Below are positions 21,113-33,700 of a DNA stretch of 64,000 nt, one piece after another; positions within the stretch are counted from its first letter, which is position 1, and every line of letters begins with the position of its first letter. A model generated the notes under the pieces. The model searched no databases and was not told where the DNA came from. It was given only the letters and a program-made list of their open reading frames with translations. The position numbers and the translations under genes were made by a program. Origin of the DNA: Struthio camelus (lineage: Eukaryota; Chordata; Aves; Struthioniformes; Struthionidae); NCBI RefSeq assembly GCF_040807025.1, contig NC_090982.1, positions 89,777,463 through 89,841,462 of the forward strand. The letters run 5' to 3'.

Positions 21113-22476
21113 GGGGTTTAGTACCTGTTTTAGCAGACAATCGCGTGTCCCTTTAGGCCCCAGGAAGCAGAAAGTTCTGACCTGACAGCAAAGTATTTGG
21201 TCTTTTTAACGCTCTTGCGGCTGAAGGTGACTCCTAATGAAAAGCAATGAGAATTCTGAGGATTCACTGGAAACGTAAAAGACAGTATCTGCCCTTTTTA
21301 AAAGGCTGTGTGCTTCCGCTAATAATACCTGTAGTAATCAAGCCACTAGATTTTTCTGACAATAAGAGCCTTTAAGCTGCGATCGCTACTCGAAAAGTCC
21401 AGATATTTTAGAAACTGAACGAGCCTTCTGAGCTTGCTGACTGCAGTACCTCGAAAGATGATCAGAGTGCTGATGTTTTCATGCTTTAGTGTGGTAGAGA
21501 TGCTCTGTGCAAACATCCCTTGTGTTTAATCTTCAAAACTGCGCAGACTGTCACGGAGCTCTCTTTTGACTATCTACTTTGCGTAACAAACAGAAAGGCA
21601 GGAGGTTGACAGTGCTAAATGAGTAAGGTCATTGCTTGTTTAGGGGTTGCAAATTTTATGGAATTTTGTCCTTTTAAATCTCATCTAGAATATGCTTGCA
21701 AAAAATCCCTGGGAAGAAAACAAGGAGTATAAGCAGCTTTTGAATATTATTAGCAATACTTACACGTTCTGGATGGGTTCTTAGGGTCCCCCATGGTCTT
21801 CTGCCCTCCCCATTACCCCCAAATTTACCCATTTTGCAGTGTTTTGGCACTTATTTTGCTCTTTCTTGTCCCGAAGCAGGTCAGGGTTTGGTGTGGACAG
21901 AGGGGGGAAGGAGCCAGCTGTGGGTAAATGGGCCCTGGATGGCATCGCGGGGACATGGCGAATCCTGGCACAGCCCATCTTCAGCACGGGGAGAGGCCGG
22001 AGTGCTGCCGTGATGAGTGCTGAGAAAGGTACCTCTCTTTGGATTATGTGCACCCCAGAGCCCACCTTCTGGCCTTTCATTCTCCCCCGATCCCTCCTGT
22101 CAAGTATTTGTGCTCTGCGGATGCCTGAGTTTGGCTTTTTGTGACTTGTAGGTTCCTCCGCTGAGGTTCTTTTTGCCCCTGAGGTCCTCCCTTTCACCAT
22201 CTTGTCCCCACAGAACCCTGAATTGTTTCTTCTCCCTCGCCCAGCCCACAACATCCCTTCCTTTTCCTTTTCTTTTTTGCTGCCCCTCGATCCTTCCTTT
22301 TGCAATTTTGCACCACCAGTTCACTCTGTTAAGCTCTTCTCTCTTTTGGGCTTTTTGCACCCCCCACCCCCCACCCCCTTTGTAAAGCTTTTTTTGTGCC
22401 GCTTACAAGCTTCTGGCTTTTTTTCCCCTGAGAAGCCTTCCTTCTGGCTTTGTGTGTCAGCACCCTCCCCTTTTTG
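21113..22476. other. Intergenic stretch without recognised genes
   Basis: AT-richer to about 21,780, then mixed, with a pyrimidine-rich end at 22,170-22,470. Short open frames on both strands have no start, splice or family support. Copy 2 is at 51,110-52,473. Confidence 0.4.
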
Positions 22477-22482
22477 AATAAA
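22477..22482 (+). terminator. Isolated AATAAA, possibly an old LTR or 3' end
   Basis: AATAAA follows about 300 bp of pyrimidine-rich sequence and precedes GCAGAGATTAAAGGC. The layout could be the R region of a solitary LTR or the 3' end of an unrecognised transcript, but no matching LTR ends or coding exon were found. Copy 2 is at 52,474-52,479. Confidence 0.2.
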
Positions 22483-23324
22483 GCAGAGATTAAAGGCAAA
22501 CTCGGTATCTCTTTATGCAGCTGCAACCCTTTGGAGGGGAAGCAAATACGTTATTGTGGTTTGTAGTATTTCTGGGCTAACTCTGGGGAAATCCTCATCA
22601 CAGTTTGGATTTTTTGTTGTTGTTTCTATAAGTTCGTTGCTTTGAAAGTTTGAAACTAGTATTCGTTTGGCTTACTGCCTTACTGTCATAACTGAGCGTA
22701 AAGCAGAGATTGTGTTGCCATTGCATATGACCTCCCTCATATGGTGCTTGCGTTCATATACGTGTGTTCTCCCCAGGAGTACTCTTGCCTTTTCCTTTCC
22801 TTTAGTAAACAAACGCCTTTCTGAGCCAATACCGAGCAACACGGTGGATGTGCTTCTAGCGCTAACGTCGCGTCGCAGGAGGCAGCTGAGAGCAGTCGAT
22901 AAGCCGGTGCTCTAGACATGCAAAGGCAGGAAGAAGCGGACTAGCTATTGAGCTTCCCTCGAGAGCAGAGGAAGAGGAGAAGAAACCCAGGGGGCGGTCA
23001 TACGCCCGCTGACGATTCCGGAGGCTTTGCCTTGCAATGCGTTTCTCCTGGTAGGCGGCAGCACTCATTGCCCGTGGCGGGTAAGGGCCGGAACCACCTT
23101 GCGCTGAGGGCTCAGCAGAACCAGAGAGGCGAGGGTGTCCCTGGGGTGGCTGCGGGTGCCTGGATTTCTCCGGCCCACCTCAAGGCATGCGTTGCGGGGA
23201 GAAAAGGGTGCGGGCTTTCAGGGGCCTGGCAGTGCTCTGCTCCGTGCGGGCACAGGGCAGGGTCTGCCCTGAACACATGTTTGCCTCTCCCTGTCTTTGT
23301 TTTAATTCCTGCCTTTAGGGCTGA
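22483..23324. other. Stretch with a CpG-richer right half, no firm gene
   Basis: No recognised gene. From about 22,860 the sequence becomes CpG-rich, with TCGCGTCGCAG and GGGGGCGGTCATACGCCCG, and may hold a weak promoter or decayed exon. Open frames there are short and unsupported. Copy 2 is at 52,480-53,321. Confidence 0.35.
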
Positions 23325-23479
23325 GGTTCCTCCCCAGAGCAGACTTGTACGTGTGCCCTCGCTCGTGTAGATGCAGATGGCCTGGAGGTGTGGGGAGGCA
23401 GGCTGTCCCGCGAGAAGGACTTTTGCGCGGCGTCCCGGGGAGGATAGCTGTGATGTACCTCGTGCACCCAAGGGTGTTG

Positions 23480-24060
23480 GTAAGCGACAAGATAACAAGT
23501 GGCTGTTTCCTGGTCACTCCCCTCACTAGAGAAAAATCGATTTACAGATTGGCTTTCACATGGAGAGAGAAACAGTACACCTTTCCTCAGGTCTGGTTGG
23601 GGTTTCACAGTGTGCCTGCACTAACACGTGGTCGTTGTCAGAGACGGTTTAGACGGGTTGCCTGCAGAGAGGTAGGAAAGGCATTACCTTTCGTGGACAG
23701 TGCTGTGGTGGGCAGAGCTACGGACGAAGAGGTGTGAGAGCGAGGTGCCTGAGCCTTAAAACTGACTGGAAGGGACAGGATTCAAGGCCGGTTGGTGCAC
23801 AGCACACAGCGCAACGCCAGGCTCATTATAAAGGTACTGTAATTGGGGAAACGGCCCGCTGACAGAAGAAGAAAGGTTAAAGCTCTGTGTGAAATAAAGG
23901 GTCCTTCCCATCAGTGCTGAGGAAGAGGGTCGCGTTTCTTAGAGCAGCATATCCGTCGTTTTTCTGGTAGCAGCAGAGCACCGCAGTGGGAGGTTCTGGA
24001 AGAGTCAGGAGCAGAACTGGCAGGAGGCTCTTTTCCCTGTCCGGATGGAAAAACGGCTGT
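23480..24060 (+). mobile_element. Second fossil ERV / LTR-retroelement pol fragment, copy 1
   Basis: A translated part around 23,515-23,630 resembles reverse transcriptase just before the active-site region: FLVTPL, YRLAFTW, KQYTFPQVWLGFHSVPAL, compared with the retroviral AFTW...QYT...LPQG...SP pattern. Further right, 23,735-24,060 aligns by eye with 13,255-13,605, sharing GGTTAAAGC, GGTTGGTGCA or ATTGGTGCA, and AACGGCTGTAAG or AGCGGCTGTAAA. It is therefore a second, older-looking member of the same family. Partial and broken; no LTRs recognised. Confidence 0.65.
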
Positions 24061-24383
24061 AAGCACGCTTGCCAGAAACCGAGGAGGCCGAGGACGAGGC
24101 CCGGCTGGGGCCCTTGCCTTGGGCCCTGACTGCGGGCACCCGGCGCGCCCTGCCACCCGAGGCCTGCTCGCCCCAGGCGCGACTGCCACCGCCACCACCC
24201 CTCGGCGCTGCTGCGCCCCGGTGCTGCACCGCCGCCGAGACACGGGGTGCTCGTGAGGTCCCCGCCACCGTCTCCTCCTGCAGGACACAGGTGCCCGGGG
24301 GGAGGGTACGAAAGGGTCGGGGCGGCCCGACCGGAGGGTGCGGGGAGCGGCGGCGGCCGCTGCCGGCCTAGGCCAGCGGGGTC
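24061..24383. other. GC-rich stretch before the left-edge monomers
   Basis: CpG-rich sequence (GCCGCCGAGACACGG, GCGGCGGCCGCTGCC) with open frames on both strands that reflect composition. It may be part of a CpG island flanking the array on the left. No gene recognised. Copy 2 is at 54,058-54,380. Confidence 0.4.
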
Positions 24384-24760
24384 GCGCATGCGCACTGGAT
24401 CAGACCGGCTCGCGGCTGCGGCAAGCGGAGTGGCGCATGCGCATTGGGGGGGCGACCCGCTTACTCCCTGCTGCCCTCAAGTGACTACGAACCGGTACTG
24501 CAGGCAGGGGATTAACGCATGCGCACTGCTCCAGATGTGCTCCATGCTGCCCTCGGGTGATGCCACCCCAATAGTGCAGCCAGCCGACGAACGCATGCGT
24601 CCTGGACGCATCGGTTCCTTGGTGCCCCTCGAGCGATGAAAGCCTGCCAGCCAACCAGCCGCCTCGCGCATGCGCGCCGCCCCGACACTGCTCCCTGCGG
24701 CCCTCAGCTACGAACAGCGTAGTACTGCAGGCAGCCGCAGCGCGCAGGCGCACTTGCTCG
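24384..24760 (+). repeat. Diverged left-edge minisatellite monomers, copy 1
   Basis: NRF1-type cores occur at 24,384, 24,433, 24,515, 24,591, 24,666 and 24,742, spaced 49, 82, 76, 75 and 76 bp. Between them are recognisable but altered monomer parts such as GGTACTGCAGGCAGGGG, GTAGTACTGCAGGCAG and CTGCCCTCGG or GCGGCCCTCAG. These are old monomers left at the array edge. The cores are kept (GCGCATGCGC, ACGCATGCGC or GCGCAGGCGC) although much of the rest has changed. Confidence 0.85.
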
Positions 24761-27700
24761 GCGTGGCTCGCTGGTGCCCTCGGCTGGCCAGAAATCGGTA
24801 CTGCAGCCCGAAAAATCAGTACTGCAGCCGAAGCGGGGCGCAGGCGCAGTGGTTTCGGCGTGGCTCGTTGGTGCCCTCGGCTGGCCAGAAATCGGTACTG
24901 CAGGCGAAGCGGGGCGCATGCGCAGTGGTTTCGGCGTGGCTCGTTGGTGCCCTCGGCTGGCCAGAAATCGGTACTGCAGGCGAAGCGGGGCGCAGGCGCA
25001 GTGGTTTCGGCGTGGCTCGTTGGTGCCCTCGGCTGGCCAGAAATCGGTACTGCAAGCGAAGCGGGGCGCATGCGCACTGGGTTTCGGCGTGGCTCGTTGG
25101 TGCCCTCGGCTGGCCAGAAATCGGTACTGCAGGTGAAGCGGGGCGCAGGCGCAGTGGTTTCGGCGTGGCTCGTGGGTGCCCTCGGCTGGCCAGAAATCGG
25201 TACTGCAGGCGAAGCGGGGCGCAGGCGCAGTGGTTTCGGCGTGGCTCGTGGGTGCCCTCGGCTGGCCAGAAATCGGTACTGCAGGTGAAGCGGGGCGCAG
25301 GCGCAGTGGTTTCGGCGTGGCTCGTTGGTGCCCTCGGCTGGCCAGAAATCGGTCCTGCAGGCGAAGCGGGGCGCATGCGCAGTGGTTTCGGCGTGGCTCG
25401 TTGGTGCCCTCGGCTGGCCAGAAATCGGTACTGCAGGCGAAGCGGGGCGCATGCGCAGTGGTTTCGGCGTGGCTCGTTGGTGCCCTCGGCTGGCGAAAAA
25501 TCGGTACTGCAGGCGAAGCGGGGCGCATGCGCAGTGGTTTCGGCGTGGCTCGTTGGTGCCCTCGGCTGGCCAGAAATCGGTACTGCAGGCGAAGCGGGGC
25601 GCATGCGCAGTGGTTTCGGCGTGGCTCGTGGGTGCCCTCGGCTGGCCAGAAATCGGTACTGCAGGCGAAGCGGGGCGCATGCGCACTGGGTTTCGGCGTG
25701 GCTCGTTGGTGCCCTCGGCTGGCCAGAAATCGGTACTGCAGGTGAAGCGGGGCGCATGCGCAGTGGTTTCGGCGTGGCTCGTGGGTGCCCTCGGCTGGCC
25801 AGAAATCGGTACTGCAGGCGAAGCGGGGCGCAGGCGCAGTGGTTTCGGCGTGGCTCGTTGGTGCCCTCGGCTGGCCAGAAATCGGTACTGCAGGCGAAGC
25901 GGGGCGCAGGCGCAGTGGTTTCGGCGTGGCTCGTGGGTGCCCTCGGCTGGCCAGAAATCGGTACTGCAGGCGAAGCGGGGCGCAGGCGCAGTGGTTTCGG
26001 CGTGGCTCGTTGGTGCCCTCGGCTGGCGAGAAATCGGTACTGCAGGCGAAGCGGGGTGCATGCGCAGTGGTTTCGGCGTGGCTCGTTGGTGCCCTCGGCT
26101 GGCCAGAAATCGGTACTGCAGGCGAAGCGGGGCGCAGGCGCAGTGGTTTCGGCGTGGCTCGTTGGTGCCCTCGGCTGGCCAGAAATCGGTACTGCAGGCG
26201 AAGCGGGGCGCAGGCGCAGTGGTTTCGGCGTGACCCGTGGGTGCCCTCGGCTGGCCAGAAATCGGTACTGCAGGCGAAGCGGGGCGCATGCGCACTGGGT
26301 TTCGGCGTGGCTCGTTGGTGCCCTCGGCTGGCCAGAAATCGGTACTGCAGGCGAAGCGGGGCGCAGGCGCAGTGGTTTCGGCGTGGCTCGTTGGTGCCCT
26401 CGGCTGGCCAGAAATCGGTACTGCAGGCGAAGCGGGGCGCAGGCGCAGTGGTTTCGGCCTGACTCGTGGGTGCCCTCGGCTGGCCAGAAATCGGTCCTGC
26501 AGGCGAAGCGGGGCGCAGGCGCAGTGGTTTCGGCGTGGCTCGTTGGTGCCCTCGGCTGGCCAGAAATCGGTACTGCAGGCGAAGCGGGGCGCAGGCGCAG
26601 TGGTTTCGGCGTGACCCGTGGGTGCCCTCGGCTGGCCAGAAATCGGTACTGCAGGCGAAGCGGGGCGCAGGCGCAGTGGTTTCGGCGTGGCTCGTTGGTG
26701 CCCTCGGCTGGCCAGAAATCGGTACTGCAGGCGAAGCGGGGCGCATGCGCAGTGGTTTCGGCGTGGCTCGTTGGTGCCCTCGGCTGGCCAGAAATCGGTA
26801 CTGCAGGCGAAGCGGGGCGCATGCGCAGTGGTTTCGGCGTGGCTCGTTGGTGCCCTCGGCTGGCCAGAAATCGGTACTGCAGGCGAAGCGGGGCGCATGC
26901 GCACTGGGTTTCGGCGTGGCTCGTTGGTGCCCTCGGCTGGCCAGAAATCGGTACTGCAGCCCGAAAAAACGGTCCTGCAGGCGAAGCGGGGCGCATGCGC
27001 ACTGGGTTTCGGCGTGGCTCGTGGGTGCCCTCGGCTGGCCAGAAATCGGTACTGCAGGCGAAGCGGGGCGCAGGCGCAGTGGTTTCGGCGTGGCTCGTTG
27101 GTGCCCTCGGCTGGCCAGAAATCGGTACTGCAGGCGAAGCGGGGCGCATGCGCAGTGGTTTCGGCGTGGCTCGTTGGTGCCCTCGGCTGGCCAGAAATCG
27201 GTACTGCAGGCGAAGCGGGGCGCAGGCGCAGTGGTTTCGGCGTGGCTCGTTGGTGCCCTCGGCTGGCCAGAAATCGGTACTGCAGGCGAAGCGGGGCGCA
27301 GGCGCAGTGGTTTCGGCGTGGCTCGTGGGTGCCCTCGGCTGGCCAGAAATCGGTACTGCAGGCGAAGCGGGGCGCAGGCGCAGTGGTTTCGGCGTGGCTC
27401 GTTGGTGCCCTCGGCTGGCGAGAAATCGGTACTGCAGGCGAAGCGGGGCGCATGCGCAGTGGTTTCGGCGTGGCTCGTTGGTGCCCTCGGCTGGCCAGAA
27501 ATCGGTACTGCAGGCGAAGCGGGGCGCAGGCGCAGTGGTTTCGGCGTGGCTCGTTGGTGCCCTCGGCTGGCCAGAAATCGGTACTGCAGGCGAAGCGGGG
27601 CGCAGGCGCAGTGGTTTCGGCGTGACCCGTGGGTGCCCTCGGCTGGCCAGAAATCGGTACTGCAGGCGAAGCGGGGCGCATGCGCACTGGGTTTCGGCGT

Positions 27701-30700
27701 GGCTCGTTGGTGCCCTCGGCTGGCCAGAAATCGGTACTGCAGGCGAAGCGGGGCGCAGGCGCAGTGGTTTCGGCGTGGCTCGTTGGTGCCCTCGGCTGGC
27801 CAGAAATCGGTACTGCAGGCGAAGCGGGGCGCAGGCGCAGTGGTTTCGGCGTGACTCGTGGGTGCCCTCGGCTGGCCAGAAATCGGTACTGCAGGCGAAG
27901 CGGGGCGCAGGCGCAGTGGTTTCGGCGTGGCTCGTTGGTGCCCTCGGCTGGCCAGAAATCGGTACTGCAGGCGAAGCGGGGCGCAGGCGCAGTGGTTTCG
28001 GCGTGACCCGTGGGTGCCCTCGGCTGGCTAGAAATCGGTACTGCAGGCGAAGCGGGGCGCAGGCGCAGTGGTTTCGGCGTGGCTCGTTGGTGCCCTCGGC
28101 TGGCCAGAAATCGGTACTGCAGGCGAAGCGGGGCGCATGCGCAGTGGTTTCGGCGTGGCTCGTTGGTGCCCTCGGCTGGCCAGAAATCGGTACTGCAGGC
28201 GAAGCGGGGCGCATGCGCAGTGGTTTCGGCGTGGCTCGTTGGTGCCCTCGGCTGGCCAGAAATCGGTACTGCAGGCGAAGCGGGGCGCATGCGCACTGGG
28301 TTTCGGCGTGGCTCGTTGGTGCCCTCGGCTGGCCAGAAATCGGTACTGCAGCCCGAAAAAACGGTCCTGCAGGCGAAGCGGGGCGCATGCGCACTGGGTT
28401 TCGGCGTGGCTCGTGGGTGCCCTCGGCTGGCCAGAAATCGGTACTGCAGGCGAAGCGGGGCGCATGCGCAGTGGTTTCGGCGTGGCTCGTTGGTGCCCTC
28501 GGCTGGCCAGAAATCGGTACTGCAGGCGAAGCGGGGCGCATGCGCAGTGGTTTCGGCGTGGCTCGTTGGTGCCCTCGGCTGGCCAGAAATCGGTACTGCA
28601 GGCGAAGCGGGGCGCATGCGCAGTGGTTTCGGCGTGGCTCGTTGGTGCCCTCGGCTGGCCAGAAATCGGTACTGCAGGCGAAGCGGGGCGCATGCGCAGT
28701 GGTTTCGGCGTGGCTCGTTGGTGCCCTCGGCTGGCCAGAAATCGGTACTGCAGCCCGAAATATCGGTACTGCAGGCGAAGCGGGGCGCATGCGCAGTGGT
28801 TTCGGCGTGGCTCGTTGGTGCCCTCGGCTGGCCAGAAATCGGTACTGCAGGCGAAGCGGGGCGCAGGCGCAGTGGTTTCGGCGTGGCTCGTTGGTGCCCT
28901 CGGCTGGCCAGAAATCGGTACTGCAGGCGAAGCGGGGCGCAGGCGCAGTGGTTTCGGCGTGGCTCGTTGGTGCCCTCGGCTGGCCAGAAATCGGTACTGC
29001 AGGCGAAGCGGGGCGCATGCGCACTGGGTTTCGGCGTGGCTCGTTGGTGCCCTCGGCTGGCCAGAAATCGGTACTGCAGGCGAAGCGGGGCGCAGGCGCA
29101 GTGGTTTCGGCGTGGCTCGTTGGTGCCCTCGGCTGGCCAGAAATCGGTCCTGCAGGCGAAGCGGGGCGCATGCGCAGTGGTTTCGGCGTGGCTCGTGGGG
29201 GCCCTCGGCTGGCCAGAAATCGGTACTGCAGGCGAAGCGGGGCGCATGCGCAGTGGTTTCGGCGTGGCTCGTTGGTGCCCTCGGCTGGCCAGAAATCGGT
29301 ACTGCAGGCGAAGCGGGGCGCATGCGCAGTGGTTTCGGCGTGGCTCGTTGGTGCCCTCGGCTGGCCAGAAATCGGTACTGCAGGCGAAGCGGGGCGCATG
29401 CGCAGTGGTTTCGGCGTGGCTCGTTGGTGCCCTCGGCTGGCCAGAAATCGGTACTGCAGGCGAAGCGGGGCGCATGCGCAGTGGTTTCGGCGTGGCTCGT
29501 TGGTGCCCTCGGCTGGCCAGAAATCGGTACTGCAGGCGAAGCGGGGCGCAGGCGCAGTGGTTTCGGCGTGGCTCGTGGGTGCCCTCGGCTGGCCAGAAAT
29601 CGGTACTGCAGGCGAAGCGGGGCGCATGCGCAGTGGTTTCGGCGTGGCTCGTTGGTGCCCTCGGCTGGCCAGAAATCGGTACTGCAGCACGAAAAATCGG
29701 TACTGCAGGCGAAGCGGGGCGCATGCGCACTGGGTTTCGGCGTGGCTCGTTGGTGCCCTCGGCTGGCCAGAAATCGGTACTGCAGCCCGAAAAATCGGTA
29801 CTGCAGGCGAAGCGGGGCGCATGCGCAGTGGTTTCGGCGTGGCTCGTTGGTGCCCTCGGCTGGCCAGAAATCGGTACTGCAGGCGAAGCGGGGCGCATGC
29901 GCAGTGGTTTCGGCGTGGCTCGTTGGTGCCCTCGGCTGGCCAGAAATCGGTACTGCAGGCGAAGCGGGGCGCATGCGCAGTGGTTTCGGCGTGGCTCGTT
30001 GGTGCCCTCGGCTGGCGAAAAATCGGTACTGCAGGCGAAGCGGGGCGCAGGCGCAGTGGTTTCGGCGTGGCTCGTTGGTGCCCTCGGCTGGCCAGAAATC
30101 GGTACTGCAGGCGAAGCGGGGCGCATGCGCAGTAGTTTCGGCGTGGCTCGTGGGTGCCCTCGGCTGGCCAGAAATCGGTACTGCAGCACGAAAAATCGGT
30201 ACTGCAGGCGAAGCGGGGCGCATGCGCACTGGGTTTCGGCGTGGCTCGTTGGTGCCCTCGGCTGGCCAGAAATCGGTACTGCAGCCCGAAAAATCGGTAC
30301 TGCAGGCGAAGCGGGGCGCATGCGCACTGGGTTTCGGCGTGGCTCGTTGGTGCCCTCGGCTGGCCAGAAATCGGTACTGCAGGCGAAGCGGGGCGCATGC
30401 GCAGTGGTTTCGGCGTGGCTCGTTGGTGCCCTCGGCTGGCCAGAAATCGGTACTGCAGGCGAAGCGGGGCGCAGGCGCAGTGGTTTCGGCGTGGCTCGTT
30501 GGTGCCCTCGGCTGGCCAGAAATCGGTACTGCAGGCGAAGCGGGGCGCATGCGCACTGGGTTTCGGCGTGGCTCGTTGGTGCCCTCGGCTGGCCAGAAAT
30601 CGGTACTGCAGGCGAAGCGGGGCGCATGCGCACTGGGTTTCGGCGTGGCTCGTGGGTGCCCTCGGCTGGCCAGAAATCGGTACTGCAGCCCGAAAAAACG

Positions 30701-33700
30701 GTCCTGCAGGCGAAGCGGGGCGCATGCGCACTGGGTTTCGGCGTGGGTCGTTGGTGCCCTCGGCTGGCCAGAAATCGGTACTGCAGGCGAAGCGGGGCGC
30801 AGGCGCAGTGGTTTCGGCGTGGCTCGTTGGTGCCCTCGGCTGGCCAGAAATCGGTACTGCAGGCGAAGCGGGGCGCAGGCGCACTGGGTTTCGGCGTGGC
30901 TCGTTGGTGCCCTCGGCTGGCCAGAAATCGGTACTGCAGGCGAAGCGGGGCGCATGCGCACTGGGTTTCGGCGTGGCTCGTGGGTGCCCTCGGCTGGCCA
31001 GAAATCGGTACTGCAGCCCGAAAAAACGGTCCTGCAGGCGAAGCGGGGCGCATGCGCACTGGGTTTCGGCGTGGGTCGTTGGTGCCCTCGGCTGGCCAGA
31101 AATCGGTACTGCAGGCGAAGCGGGGCGCATGCGCAGTGGTTTCGGCGTGGCTCGTTGGTGCCCTCGGCTGGCCAGAAATCGGTACTGCAGGCGAAGCGGG
31201 GCGCAGGCGCAGTGGTTTCGGCGTGGCTCGTTGGTGCCCTCGGCTGGCCAGAAATCGGTACTGCAGCGCGAAAAATCCGTACTGCAGGCGAAGCGGGGCG
31301 CATGCGCACTGGGTTTCGGTGTGGCTCGTGGGTGCCCTCGGCTGGCCAGAAATCGGTACTGCAGGCGAAGCGGGGCGCAGGCGCAGTGGTTTCGGCGTGG
31401 CTCGTTGGTGCCCTCGGCTGGCCAAAAATCGGTACTGCAGGCGAAGCGGGGTGCATGCGCAGTGGTTTCGGCGTGGCTCGTTGGTGCCCTCGGCTGGCCA
31501 GAAATCGGTACTGCAGGCGAAGCGGGGCGCAGGCGCAGTGGTTTCGGCGTGGCTCGTTGGTGCCCTCGGCTGGCCAGAAATCGGTACTGCAGGCGAAGCG
31601 GGGCGCAGGCGCAGTGGTTTCGGCGTGGCTCGTTGGTGCCCTCGGCTGGCCAGAAATCGGTACTGCAGGCGAAGCGGGGCGCAGGCGCAGTGGTTTCGGC
31701 GTGGCTCGTTGGTGCCCTCGGCTGGCCAGAAATCGGTACTGCAGGCGAAGCGGGGCGCATGCGCAGTAGTTTCGGCGTGGCTCGTGGGTGCCCTCGGCTG
31801 GCCAGAAATCGGTACTGCAGCCCGAAAAATCGGTACTGCAGGCGAAGCGGGGCGCATGCGCACTGGGTTTCGGCGTGGCTCGTTGGTGCCCTCGGCTGGC
31901 CAGAAATCGGTACTGCAGCCCGAAAAATCGGTACTGCAGGCGAAGCGGGGCGCATGCGCACTGGGTTTCGGCGTGGCTCGTGGGTGCCCTCGGCTGGCCA
32001 GAAATCGGTACTGCAGGCGAAGCGGGGCGCATGCGCAGTGGTTTCGGCGTGGCTCGTGGGTGCCCTCGGCTGGCCAGAAATTGGTACTGCAGGCGAAGCG
32101 GGGCGCAGGCGCAGTGGTTTCGGCGTGGCTCGTTGGTGCCCTCGGCTGGCCAGAAATCGGTACTGCAGGCGAAGCGGGGCGCATGCGCACTGGGTTTCGG
32201 CGTGACTCGTGGGTGCCCTCGGCTGGCCAGAAATCGGTACTGCAGGCGAAGCGGGGCGCATGCGCACTGGGTTTCGGCGTGGCTCGTTGGTGCCCTCGGC
32301 TGGCCAGAAATCGGTACTGCAGGCGAAGCGGGGCGCAGGCGCAGTGGTTTCGGCGTGGCTCGTTGGTGCCCTCGGCTGGCCAGAAATCGGTACTGCAGGC
32401 GAAGCGGGGCGCAGGCGCAGTGGTTTCGGCGTGACTCGTGGGTGCCCTCGGCTGGCCAGAAATCGGTACTGCAGGCGAAGCGGGGCGCATGCGCAGTGGT
32501 TTCGGCGTGGCTCGTGGGTGCCCTCGGCTGGCCAGAAATCGGTACTGCAGGCGAAGCGGGGCGCAGGCGCACTGGGTTTCGGCGTGGCTCGTTGGTGCCC
32601 TCGGCTGGCCAGAAATCGGTACTGCAGGCGAAGCGGGGCGCATGCGCACTGGGTTTCGGCGTGGCTCGTGGGTGCCCTCGGCTGGCCAGAAATCGGTACT
32701 GCAGCCCGAAAAAACGGTCCTGCAGGCGAAGCGGGGCGCATGCGCACTGGGTTTCGGCGTGGCTCGTTGGTGCCCTCGGCTGGCCAGAAATCGGTACTGC
32801 AGGCGAAGCGGGGCGCATGCGCAGTGGTTTCGGCGTGGCTCGTTGGTGCCCTCGGCTGGCCAGAAATCGGTACTGCAGGCGAAGCGGGGCGCAGGCGCAG
32901 TGGTTTCGGCGTGGCTCGTTGGTGCCCTCGGCTGGCCAGAAATCGGTACTGCAGGCGAAGCGGGGCGCATGCGCACTGGGTTTCGGCGTGGCTCGTTGGT
33001 GCCCTCGGCTGGCCAGAAATCGGTACTGCAGGCGAAGCGGGGCGCATGCGCACTGGGTTTCGGCGTGGCTCGTGGGTGCCCTCGGCTGGCCAGAAATCGG
33101 TACTGCAGCACGAAAAATCGGTACTGCAGGCGAAGCGGGGCGCATGCGCACTGGGTTTCGGCGTGGCTCGTTGGTGCCCTCGGCTGGCCAGAAATCGGTA
33201 CTGCAGGCGAAGCGGGGCGCAGGCGCAGTGGTTTCGGCGTGGCTCGTTGGTGCCCTCGGCTGGCCAGAAATCGGTACTGCAGGCGAAGCGGGGCGCAGGC
33301 GCACTGGGTTTCGGCGTGGCTCGTTGATGCCCTCGGCTGGCCAGAAATCGGTACTGCAGGCGAAGCGGGGCGCAGGCGCAGTGGTTTCGGCGTGGCTCGT
33401 TGGTGCCCTCGGCTGGCCAGAAATCGGTACTGCAGGCGAAGCGGGGCGCAGGCGCACTGGGTTTCGGCGTGGCTCGTGGGTGCCCTCGGCTGGCCAGAAA
33501 TCGGTACTGCAGCCCGAAAAAACGGTCCTGCAGGCGAAGCGGGGCGCATGCGCACTGGGTTTCGGCGTGGGTCGTTGGTGCCCTCGGCTGGCCAGAAATC
33601 GGTACTGCAGGCGAAGCGGGGCGCAGGCGCAGTGGTTTCGGCGTGGCTCGTTGGTGCCCTCGGCTGGCCAGAAATCGGTACTGCAGGCGAAGCGGGGCGC

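Larger units (their letters stand above)
10521..24760 (+). repeat. Low-copy part of the 30-kb macrosatellite unit, copy 1
   Basis: This segment of about 14.2 kb recurs at 40,516-54,757. The offset is 29,995 bp from the array edge to the poly-G tract near 20,115 and 29,997 bp after it. Differences found by eye are T/C at 10,628 versus 40,623, A/G at 10,932 versus 40,927, and an extra AG after the 12-G tract in copy 2. Contents in order: diverged minisatellite edge, CpG-island promoter with a candidate first exon, ERV pol fossil, exon-like segments, pyrimidine-rich repeat, possible terminal exon, ETS/ZNF143/YY1 array, internal duplicate, second pyrimidine-rich repeat, intergenic DNA, second ERV fossil and diverged left-edge monomers. 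Confidence 0.95.

Noticed and set aside
22170-22510. Solitary LTR ending at the AATAAA
   Set aside because: No matching TG...CA ends, target duplication or second LTR could be identified; kept only as a weak possibility at the AATAAA entry.
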